Below are positions 25,611 through 36,200 of a stretch of 64,000 nt of DNA, piece by piece; position 1 is the stretch's first letter, and each line of letters opens with the position of its first letter. Source of the stretch: Bursaphelenchus xylophilus (Eukaryota; Nematoda; Chromadorea; Rhabditida; Aphelenchoididae); assembly GCA_904066235.2 (NCBI GenBank), contig CAJFCV020000002.1:4526001-4590000 (forward strand), given 5' to 3'. Both the position numbers and the translations under genes were made by a program. The notes under the pieces were generated by a model, which saw nothing but the letters and a program-made list of their open reading frames with translations, searched no databases and had not been told where the DNA came from.

Positions 25611-26792
25611 TTAAGAAGTCATAAACGCATCAGTCGCACTAGTCACTTTTTGAACTTGGATAGCCCTTCCTCCAATTCTGAAAATGTTCAGCCACTTTCG
25701 CCGAAATACGGGCAGGACAAACAGTACGATAATTGCATCCACGGCGGGCGTACAGTTAATCCCCACATTTCCAACAACTTCAAGATACGGCAAAATTGTC
25801 GGCGTAACAAGTCCAGAGACATACAAACCGACAGGCAAGATCAGGAGAGAAAACGGTGCTGTCGCCTAAATTAGGAAATATACATATAATAACTATTGAT
25901 GAGTTCATGAGCTACCTGTAAAAATAAGATTAAGTTAATATCCAAATTTAGTCGACGCGATGTGCCGGAGGTGCCATGGTCATGGTCATTACTTTCTAAG
26001 ACGCGCAATGTTTTGTATGCAAAGTAAAGTACAATTACAAAACTTCCGGATAGCATGGTATTCAAAGTTGCGTCGTAAATTTTTGATGTCATTGTCGCCT
26101 AAAACAAAAGATTGAAAGTCTCCCCTCACCTAGTTTACCTTATTCAAAGAGCTTATTAGCGGATAATTGGCTCCATTGCATCCAGAAACATTGCTGAAAA
26201 CAGCCTCAGCTAAAGGGCCGGTATCTTCAAAGTCAATAAAAGTTGTGAAGTGAAAGATCAACCAAAGCACACTTATAAGTCCAAATAATTTATAAAATTC
26301 AGCATTTTCGGTTGTTGCTTTGGTTAGAAGCCGATAGCGAAAAAAGAACTGCATCGAGGGTAGGGTACCCAGAACGCAAAGAAATGCAAACAGCACTGCT
26401 AGAACAGTTTGTTGTAGGAGTGGGCTTTGATACTTTATTAGCATGGAATCCGTGAAGAAGACTCTGTGCTTGTCAATGGATATAGCTCTCTGAAATAGTA
26501 CATTACGAAGTGTCGCTTACGTTCTCAGACATTTTTTGCGAAGCTGTTTAGGCGCAAACTAAAGTTTTCAACTTACAAATCCCACAAAAATCATGTAAAC
26601 GCTATATGCGACGTTGAAGCCCGATGTCAGCATTAAGACATTTGTGTACGATTTTAGAAATCGTGTTTGCTGTCTGCAAAACAACAAAACGATCAGGTTG
26701 AGCAGAATTGAAAGCACACAAGAGCCGTTAGAAATAAAGTTCACAACAGCAGTTCCGCTAGAGTTGCTACAGGGAATAAAGAAGTGTGACAT
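25611..26792 (-). CDS. Nematode serpentine (7TM) chemoreceptor, copy 2 of 3
   Basis: The exons are 26792-26577, 26489-26139, 26098-25916 and 25865-25611, giving 334 residues. Exons 1 and 2 are exactly 216 and 351 bp, the same as in the other two copies, and every intron is phase 0. The protein begins MSHFFIPC and shows MQFFFRYRLL, NVSGCNG, LNLDINLILFLQ and AVDAIIVLFVLPVFR at the positions expected from its paralogs. A small insertion (NDHDHGTSGTS) lengthens the third cytoplasmic loop. Its introns are the most compact of the three. It is a member of the same lineage-specific receptor expansion; the ligand is unknown. Confidence 0.83.
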
Positions 26793-27885
26793 TTAGCCTC
26801 CTTGCAGATGAATTAAACTTACGCAGAACAATCACAAGCCTGTGGTGTCAGTTGTTACACAATGTTTTTACATTTCAACTAAAAAACACATCGTGAGCGA
26901 TAGCCATTAAATTAAAAGCATGACATTGCTTCGCGAAGTGTAGGCTATCCGAGGAAATTTATATTCGTACTACGGTCTCTTTAAATGACCGTATTTCTAT
27001 TTTTGACTTTCCAAGAAAGGGTAAATAAGCCGTACCTATATTACAGATGGTAATTCAGTTTATTCCATGGCAACAAAAGTTCAGGAGAACTCGTAAACTA
27101 TTTATTGGGGAGTTTGTCTTTTGATCGAGCAAACTTTCTTTGGCGGCGGTTTCAATAAGCAGTAGAAACTTCATGGTCACCAAAGATACAGAAAGCGATG
27201 GAAAATTAATGGAATAAAGGGAAGCGAGGCCCTCGCAGTAGATCTATGAGACTACTTATAAAAGCAATAACAGATTTATATTTAGCCATTTGTAGGATAA
27301 AAAGAGTATGCATATTTGCATAGTTGCCAATCATAATTGAAGCTGGTGATAGGTCATTTCATTAGTGTTATTGAAACAAATGTCCCAATAAGTCATATCC
27401 AAGATTTTGCTTTATTCAAGGAATAATAGATCATACGTCGGGCCCCTAATCATGGCCTTCGGGGTGTTTAAGTCGACAAACATCGACAATTTGTGGAGTT
27501 GCCAAGGTACGGTTATCCAAGCGAAAATATTGGTGATGGTCGATGGCTTCTTGAAAATGAAGTGTGGGTGAAATCTTTATTCAACTACAGAAATTAAGCA
27601 TTCCCACGAGGTAGACTTGAGAGCCGACCTTTTTGTTTTTTGTAATGTTCCGAGAATGAGGCCGTGTTTTGTACGCCTTTTCTCTAAAAATGTGCAAGGC
27701 GTATAGGTCATGCTTTACAGCCAAATACACGGCATCTTGGCTACAAAAGCTGTCCTGCATTTTACCGTAACATGGGTTCTTTTAACACTTGCGTGCTTAT
27801 GTCATTAACGAATTTCTCGGAAACATTATTGCGATGGAAAGGGACAAGGCAAAAATTTTGAGTCTGGCATTCTATTGTCAACAAT
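26793..27885. other. 1.1-kb intergenic between receptor copies 2 and 3
   Basis: No supported gene. The segment 27701-27790 contains gtataggtcatg followed about 65 bp later by taccgtaacatg and then tcttttaacac. A similar order and spacing is seen at the right end of the satellite (16929-17015), so a diverged dispersed sequence may be shared. Confidence 0.4.
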
Positions 27886-29081
27886 TTACTTGTCTCTTTT
27901 TGAATTTGCGGTTGTGTACTCGGAAGCGCTGGGTTGAGAAATCCGTTGAACACGTGCACTTTTCAACACTCCGATGAATTTCTGCAGCCGTTTACGGAAA
28001 GCAGGTAGCACAAACAAGATTATCGACGCATCCAACGCTGGCATGGCTATACTTCCGGCTGTTGTAGACACCGCCACGTAAGGCAGAAAATCTTTTTTTG
28101 CTAATCCTGAGACAAGCAACAAGACTGGTAGGATAATCATGGAGAAAGGCATCATTGCCTGAAACAGTACCAATTAGGGAAACGTGCATCCCACTTACCT
28201 GTAAAAATAAGACCAGATTGAGATCGTAATTGAGTTTTCTTGAAGCGAAGGACCCCGTTTTTAGTCGTTTCAGCGTTTTGTAAGACAAATACAGAACAAG
28301 AAGGAAGCTGCAAAGCAGTATTGCGCTTATTATAAATTCGTGAATTCTTGAGGTAAGTGATGACTGAAATACAATTATAAATTTAATTAACCTGTTACTG
28401 GCTTACTTTATACAACGCACTCATTGCCGGATGATTGGTTAGATCACAGCCGGGAACATTATAAAATGTTGCATTCGTTAAAATCTCGGTATCGACGAAA
28501 TCTGCGAGGTAGGAAAGGCAAAAGGAAATCCAGAAAATAAAACCAGCAGCAAACAGTTTGTAAAACTCTGTGTACTCGGTGTGGCCGCATGATAACAACC
28601 TGTAGCGAAAAAAGAATTGCAAAGGAGGCAAGGTCCCATGTATGTAGGTTATTGCAAAGCACATGCAGATGATCAGCCGGAGGAAAAATTCATTAGTAAG
28701 AGTGAAGAACAGAGGTCGTGCGAATAGAAGGTAGTGTGGGAAGTCTGATATGATTCGCTAAAAACAACAATGTCATACAGTCGAATACTCATGACGCTGA
28801 AACCCTAAGGCTCAAAAGAAACACGTGCCTCTTCGGGCCCTTTCACTTTATGTAAAGTTACTTACCGGATCAAATACGATCATGAATCCACTGTAGAATA
28901 TGTTAAAGCTTGATGTCAGCATGATAACTTTTGTATAGAGCTTCAACGTCGTTTTCTGTTTTTGGCAGAACCATAATACGACGACATTCAGTGAAATTGA
29001 AAAAATAGATATCCCAGGAGAATAAAAATTGTAAACTTCTGCCCCAACAGTCGTACTGCAAGGAATAAGAAAATCGCCCAT
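27886..29081 (-). CDS. Nematode serpentine (7TM) chemoreceptor, copy 3 of 3
   Basis: The exons are 29081-28866, 28757-28407, 28363-28199 and 28158-27886, giving 334 residues, again with 216- and 351-bp first exons and only phase-0 introns. It starts MGDFLIPC and has PLQFFFRYRLLS, NVPGCDL, LNYDLNLVLFLQ and ALDASIILFVLPAFRK. Its C-terminal tail (ending NSKRDK) is longer and unlike the other two. It is the upstream member of a same-strand tandem array, presumably from local duplication, with the sequences since diverged to roughly family level. No shared operon is implied: the spacings are about 0.7-1.1 kb. Confidence 0.83.
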
Positions 29082-30855
29082 TCTAAACAGCGAAACGTTC
29101 GCTTAACACTTGTAACCAAGCATACTAAATTTACTGCAACAGTTTACGTACGTTAAAAATTTGTACTCAAATAAATGTAGGTTACGACTATGAATATGTC
29201 AGTAGTCTGTATGTATTTCACGCAATTCCCAAGTACATGCAAGTGCATGTTAAATTTTTAAAACTGAGCTTAAATCGTGTGTACATTTAAAATGTCAGAG
29301 TATCATGCGAAGACACTTTGGAACAACATGGGTGCATTGAGGACTGAATGTAGCACCTGTGTTACAATTTTTTTGTAACATAAAAAATTGTTTAAGTGTT
29401 TTCTCCCAAGGCTTGGCTGACGAGTCTTGTGGCACTCTCAAAGTAGTGTGTACTCCTTGAACCTACAAAAGAAGAAAATTGTTTCAAACTCTAATAGGCT
29501 GATGAAAAACATCAAAATACATGATGTTTCTCTTTCGGTGCCGCAACAAAGGCGCAGAATAAGACGGAGAGGTATTCATAACTTCAACTAAAAAGTACGA
29601 CAAGAACTTGCAAAAACGAATACTGTATTGTATAATACCCTTTATGATAATGCGTAACGTGATGGCATTTCGTGGAATCCCGCTAAAATGCTATTAAAAC
29701 TTCTGTAGGGCACCCTGGAGAACCAAAGAACAGTTGAACACATTGCCAAGCATTTTTGCTAAAAACAGATAACCTCGTTCACCTGATTTGTTAAGCAAAA
29801 AGTCTGTGATGGTAAGAACTGACTTTTTCAAGGGAATTACTGCTGCTGCTGTGTAGTAGGAATGAATATAAACATGCCCAAACAAAAAACGAAGTAAACC
29901 ATGAAAGTGGTCAAGGCACATACGTTCTTCATGATACAATTTTGATGCACCCTGGCAAATAATTATTAAAGGTTCTTGCCCAGAAGGGCGATGTTTGACG
30001 ATCGTATTTAAGCGCTGTAGATTACAAATCAATTCTTTTGATACCAAAATCTATATGATTATCAAATAATCTCCGACTAAAGTTCCGAGGACCACACATA
30101 CGCAGAATTTACGGCTCCGCCAGCTACGGCTTCTTCCGCTCTTAATTACCCTCTAATTCCTAGCTGATCGTCTTCAAAATACGCATTTCATAAATCGCCC
30201 AGCTGATAATGACGCGACATAAATCAAACGGCCTTTATTAGACAGGCCCATGCCTCTTTGTTGGACCAACTGCATTCTAACTTCTCAAGAGTTCTTTCGG
30301 CATTTGGTACTTTGTTATTCCAAGTGAGTCTCACTAAAGATGATCTGTTTCATTTTGTGACGGATACGTGAGTAATGGATGACGTTGAATTTTAGTGTGC
30401 CAATGGATTTCTATTAATCTTCTGTACTACTAGTATTTTGTTTTTCGAATCCATTTTTAAAATGCTTTGTCGTTCAAATTTATATCTCAGATTATCTGTG
30501 GATACTGTAATTGTGGTATGCATCTTGACATTTGAAATGGGAGTTGAAGTTTCCAAACTTCATTTTAAAACAATGAAACTGCTTTTTTTCCGTTTGCAAG
30601 GCACCAGCTTAATCATGGCGTCCCTTGTAAATTTGAATGGCACGTCTTTTCGTATCTATTATGTTCTATGGACCCTACACAAACAAAGGATACAATCAGT
30701 ATAACTAGCTCCCATAGAACGCAACCTGTTTGTAAAGAACTATTTCAGAGGTCCCAAGAATCAGCTTTAGGCCATAACGTATAGCAAAACATTAAAAAAA
30801 TGGTCACTGTATGCATATGTAGAGGTTTCATTTTACAATGGTCACTGTATTATAT
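29082..30855. other. 1.8-kb stretch without a supported gene
   Basis: A minus-strand frame at 30047-29694 is open for 117 codons but has no early ATG, no membrane or domain signature and no usable splice partner. A plus-strand frame at 30438-30704 is also unsupported. The end of the stretch holds a short direct repeat, ggtcactgtat, at about 30801 and about 30839, the second copy just before a MITE-like element. Confidence 0.45.
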
Positions 30856-31001
30856 CAGTCTGCCGGGAAAATAACAGCAGATCGCCGCGCCTCGGAATCG
30901 CCCATCATCGCTTTGCGACTGCGGCTGGGGATTTGGTGCGCGATAGCGGCGAGGCGAGACATTTTGCTGCGACCACCCGCCGTTATTTTCCCGACAGACT
31001 G
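30856..31001. mobile_element. Short palindromic MITE-like element
   Basis: 146 bp begin CAGTCTGCCGGGAAAATAAC and end with the near-perfect inverse (gttattttcccgacagactg). The interior is GC-rich and itself partly complementary, unlike the AT-rich flanks. This fits a miniature inverted-repeat transposable element. The flanks (tatat and atttata) do not give a decisive target duplication. The element appears to sit inside one copy of a small local duplication whose intact copy is at about 30800-30830. Confidence 0.72.
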
Positions 31002-33240
31002 ATTTATAGAGGTTTGATTGAACTCTCAAATCTCACAATTCCGTCTCATTCTCACTCTAAGGACATAAGATCTAAACCGTGATAATTTTTCTCCGGAACC
31101 CTCCCTTCAAACAAAGTTTTGCCCTAAAATTTAATTAAATTCTATTTTCAAAAACAAACTAAACTTAAGCGCCCTTACGATGAAACGTTTTCGTTGTTAA
31201 CGCCCTTGTCTCGCCGAAAGATTTATTTTCGGGCCGAAGACTTTTCCATTTTCATTATAATCAATCCGCCTTCTCTAAAAGTGCTCTTATTTTTGAATCA
31301 GAAGTTTTAGAGGTATTTTTGGATCAAGTCACGTGGATGCTTTAGAATATGGGCCATGACTGTGGCTACATGTACATGTACGAACCTAATAAAGAAATTT
31401 GAACTTGCATAGGAAGGGTCCAATTTTTCGAGCATTGGTCACATATCAGTTCGTGAAAATTTAAGCTCGCGGCTTGTCTGGCACAACAGCGGCCGCGCGC
31501 GGTATCTGCAATTAGAAATTTTTTGAGCTGAGAGAGTACGGGAAACGCTCAGAGCGGTCAGAGAAGAAAATTTTTTTTGTTTATTAATTCACGTGGGTGT
31601 CCTTAAGGGCTTAAATAAACTTAGAATGAATTCCATAACCTACGTGATAACTGCATGCACAAATTGCGAGACTAATCTATGATAGTTCAAATTTTTTTCC
31701 ACTTTGTTTCTAAATTTCATCCAATTTTACTCCACTTTTTCAGCATTATCTCATAAAAAACATCTTCCCTTGAATTGCTCTGAGGCTGCATTCGACCGAG
31801 GCGTTCGGCCGCGCAGTTTATACGGCCATTAAATTCGAATAAAAAATATCTCCATGCGTTGGTTAGGTTTAAATTGGGGCGTGTTTGTCTGCATAAAAAA
31901 CAATTTATCGCGACGGGAAATCATGGAGGATTTGACAATGTAAAGCCGTCAAAACAGTGTAATTGCGTGCACAGGTCGTTGTAATTGCTACTTTTTTCAA
32001 AAAATGCAAACAGTTACGCTTTTTGTTGGACGTGCCATTGTGGGCGATGACTCAAGCTGGGTAATATAAAAGGCTTATGGGAGAAATATTTTACTTTACG
32101 CCCGTTGAGCTTTACAAGTGTCGTCTCGACGTTCCGTTTTCAGACGTTTCATTTTTGTGATGAGCGGAAACTTAGAGTAACGCAAGTTCTTGGTTATTTT
32201 TTTCTCTCATTAGGCATTTTTGTTTTTTCTCTAGAAAAAAGAAGGATTAAACATCTCTTTTTTATAAGAGAAACCGTAAAACAACCCAAATTTATTTGAT
32301 CGTCTTTGTTTAATCGTTAATTACCCTTACTCAATCATTTGGATTAATTTTAGCTTACAAAGAAAGTGCTTGAAGTGCACCGCTCGCATTTTCTTTATAT
32401 GTGGTGCACACGTCGGGCATGGACCACATATTAAGGGGTAAAAGTTTTAGCTGGCGCTTTGAAGGCACAGCTGAGGTATTAGACAATCTTTACGGGCAAG
32501 AGAGTACGCGCAAAGCGGAGCACCGTCAGAGATAAACCCATCTTTTGGCCGTATCTTTAACGGTTTTGCATGGAAAAAATTGCGGTGGAACGCCTATTTT
32601 ACGTACACTTTAATTTTCCTGCCCGGTCATTTTGTCATCGACCACCCACACTACTTGCCTGCAATTAATGTTATCTCCCAAAACGGAGATAAAACAATAA
32701 AACCCCTCATTCGAGATGAGTTTCCTTAATTTGACTCGAGTGAAAAAACGAAATAATCGAATTTGGCTAGAAACAACGTACACACCAAAAGTGATCCTAA
32801 GTGGAAGTGCAAATTTCGAGGAATTAAAATTAGAAAACGCGACGAGATAATTTGGCTTTACGCAAGTTGGCCATAGTATTAATAAAGCCGTAACACAAGT
32901 CGCGTAATTTGTCAAATCGCAAGGGTTGGATGATTGAATGACTACTTTGTTACCTGGATATAAATGGCAACTGTTTCCCTTTCTTTTGGTTTTTTTTGTA
33001 AATTTGTCTACAATGCACTTTAATTTTTATTTGTCCAGACGTTGTAAAAGAGCTTTTTGTTTCTTTCGTAAGCAGGGCAGAATTGGGGGTGCAAGGATCG
33101 GGTAGTCTTAATATTTTGCGTCAATCTGATTCGGCAACTTTCATGAAAGTTGCAGATAAAACCGAGATGATTCATAATATTTTCTGAAACCCCGAAATGG
33201 TTTGCCTCAATTGTTATTTTTTCTGTCGAGTTAAATTTGC
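31002..33240. other. 2.2-kb intergenic before the large channel gene
   Basis: AT-rich with no supported gene. Short frames at 32105-32299 (+) and 32915-32610 (-) have no recognisable features or splice context. The stretch contains the promoter of the gene starting at 33268. Confidence 0.5.
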
Positions 33241-33250
33241 GTCTTTTCAG
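33241..33250 (+). promoter_or_regulatory. Probable splice-leader (trans-splice) acceptor
   Basis: gtcttttcag lies 17 bp before the ATG at 33268. It matches the nematode 3' splice consensus, with no matching upstream coding exon. The simplest reading is an acceptor for a trans-spliced leader, although a 5'-UTR intron would look the same. Confidence 0.5.
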
Positions 33251-33267
33251 CCCTTTGTAACACCACA

Positions 33268-36200
33268 ATGCCCCAGCGGGCCGACCGCATGGTCGGCCAC
33301 ATGATGGGCGGTCGAGGTCCCGGCTCCAATCGCAACAGTGTCCTCATTTTGCGGCATCCAAATTCTTCTCGTCCAGGTTCTCTTCAAAGTTTTCGCACTC
33401 CACGTCTTCGCGAGAGTCGGCCACAATCTCGAGTCAGTGCGGGCAATCCTCCAACCTACGCAGAAGCCGAGGATATCCCATCAATTGATGGTGATGACTT
33501 TGACGAGGCTCGGTCAGCTAAGTACTCTGTGGTTGATAAGGACGGAGAGGTTGTGGGAGAGGTGGTGGTTGGGAACGGGATGATAGAAATGTTGAAGGAT
33601 TCGGATATTGAGGGAGTCAGGCATCTGTCGGATGATCGATTCTCAGCAAGGTAAATAAATTAAACTCCAAATATAAAGCATGAGAAGACAGTCGGAGTTG
33701 AGCCCATATTTTTTTAAAATTTTGCCTGCATTACGTTTCCAAGAGACATGTACATATATACATGTAGAGCATTAACCTATAAGAATTTTGGATCTCACTT
33801 GCATAATCAGCTAACCAAAACCATGTTTTCAAAGACTCTATGTACCATGTTTTGTAAATCGAATTTGCTAGTCCATAATCGACTTACCATAATTTTACTA
33901 TTCATTTTTCCCCCTATTGTTTTTCAAAACTAAATTAAAGGGCACTCCGCTACAAATAAACTACCTAATCTTTAGCTCAAACGCAGTAAACCCCCTCGTA
34001 ATCAATTATTATATTTTCCCCTTTCCCAAATTGCAACAAGTCTGTTGAATCTTTTTTCAAAGAAGTTGAAATTCCATAGCTTTGAACTATGTCTGTTCGG
34101 ACATTGCTTTCGGGAAGATCGATCTTTCTCTCTTTTTTTCTTCCGTTTGACACTCGGATGAAAGGCCTTGGGGAACATTAAGCAAATCAAGGTTGATTGT
34201 TTGTTTTTTTGTCCACTTAACGGCCCAAAGCGTATTTTAATGAATGCCCGAGGGTGTTTTATGAGCTGTTTTTGCACTCGGTAATAAGAAATGTTCGCTC
34301 GAGTTGTGGATCGGAGATTCCGAAAGCACTCAGTGCATCACCCGCCGAGCACTTATAGCAGGTAGGGCAGGGATAAGAAACTGAATTTTTCTGACAAGGA
34401 TTTTATACTAAAATTACTGTATCTAGTTTTTATGAGCACTGAAAAGAAATGACTGTAAGAAAAAACTATCGGTATGCAAGCCCTATTGCTTACAAAATCC
34501 CAATTTCAGACTACTATGGGGAATCGTAATCGTCGTGTTTTTGTGTCTGGCAATCTACCAGATTGCTACACAAGTTCGTTTATTCCTAAAAACACCCATC
34601 TCAACGAATATCGAAGCACATTACCCAGCAGAAGTACCATTCCCGGTGATTGCCATATGTAATAATAATCAATATCGCTTAACTTATTTGACTGGAAAAC
34701 GGCTACTCAACAGGCCAAGGAAGTTCAAAGGGGATAGTAAAAATTCAACGGATATTTATGACGAGGTAAGTTCTTTAATCTTGATGATATTGGTTTCACA
34801 ATTTCATAATTATATTTTTTGAATTTTCAGGCTCTCCAAGCAGCTTGGGATTACGATGCGATAAAATTCTTGCGCAACGCAGCCCATTGGAAAAGTCGAA
34901 TGATAATGGACTGTCATTGGCCAAATGGAACCCGTTGCGTAAATCAATTCAAGGCCATGTGGACGCTAACCGGACTCTGTTGGGCCATAAATACTGATCC
35001 GATGAATCCAATAACAGTCTCCGGTGCAGGCAAGTGCAAGCTTGCAAAATCTCTTAAGCTTTTCTTAAACTTTATTTGTTTACCTATTATTTTATTGCTT
35101 TCAGGGCCAAGTCACGGCCTCCGGCTCTTGCTAAATATTGAAAGATACGAGCGAATTGAAAGTTGCACACCAAAATTCAAAGCTACAGGATTACCCGGGC
35201 TAAAGATCCTTATTTTCAATCAAAATCACTCGGCGATATCCGGGAATGACGGAGTGAATGTGCCTCCAGGGTATTCCATGGACATACCCTTTAGGGTTCA
35301 AGAGGTAAATATTTGTTTTCTTTTTTGAAATACTATACTTCAAGACAATTCTAGTGATTTTTTGCACTTTTAGCGTCACAAGTTCCCGGGAAAAACATGC
35401 ATTCAAGAGACCGAAGAGCAAAAATCTACAACTTATACCTCTTTCGATGACCCGAACAATCTCAGAACTTGTGTGATCCGCCGATTCCTTCAAGATGTAG
35501 AGTACAAGTGTAATTGCTCGCTAAAAAGGGCATATGATCCAACTGGAAGCGGTGAGATTTTTTAAAACTTTCCCTCAATCTTATGGCCTTTAGAAAGTCT
35601 TCCAGCCTGCAATGTTCAGGAATACTTTAACTGTGTTGATCCTATCAAAAAGCAAGGGATGAATATGGGCTTCAATCAATATAATTGTGAAACTCCATGC
35701 GATGAAATCGATTACATTGCGTGGCAAGATATGAACGAGCTTCCAATGAACATCTTTCCCAAAATTATCGATACAGAGAGCAATGATTCGAGTGAAGAAG
35801 AGGACGATGATGATGTTGAAGTGGAAGATGAGGATACAGTGAGTCGTCATAAAGATGATCAAGTTGTAAAAATAATTTCAGTACCCAGCAGAAATCCTTG
35901 AAAGTATAAAATGCGAAGAGAACCAATTGCTGGACGAGAAACAAGTCGCTGACGTGAAGTTGTATGCCCACAGAGCCTATGAAAAACAAGCAAGATATCA
36001 GGAAGATATATTGATTAGAACTAAGAGACTGATCGGAAGGGTTAATCAGACTGCTAACAGGTATGCAACCTCCATTGTGTATTGTGTAATTACGTCAGGT
36101 TGATTGAACTTCAATGGGGCTGGAATGACGACGATTTTGTTGGAGTTTACGAACGCTTGCATAAATATGTCCCTTGTTTTGCTAATATGACCGACCGCCA

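Noticed and set aside
29694..30047. 117-codon minus-strand frame
   Set aside because: The longest unexplained frame in the receptor region, but it has no early ATG and no recognisable feature; chance length in AT-rich DNA is possible.
32610..32915. 101-codon minus-strand frame before the large channel
   Set aside because: No motif and no exon partner; it lies in an intergenic, AT-rich stretch.
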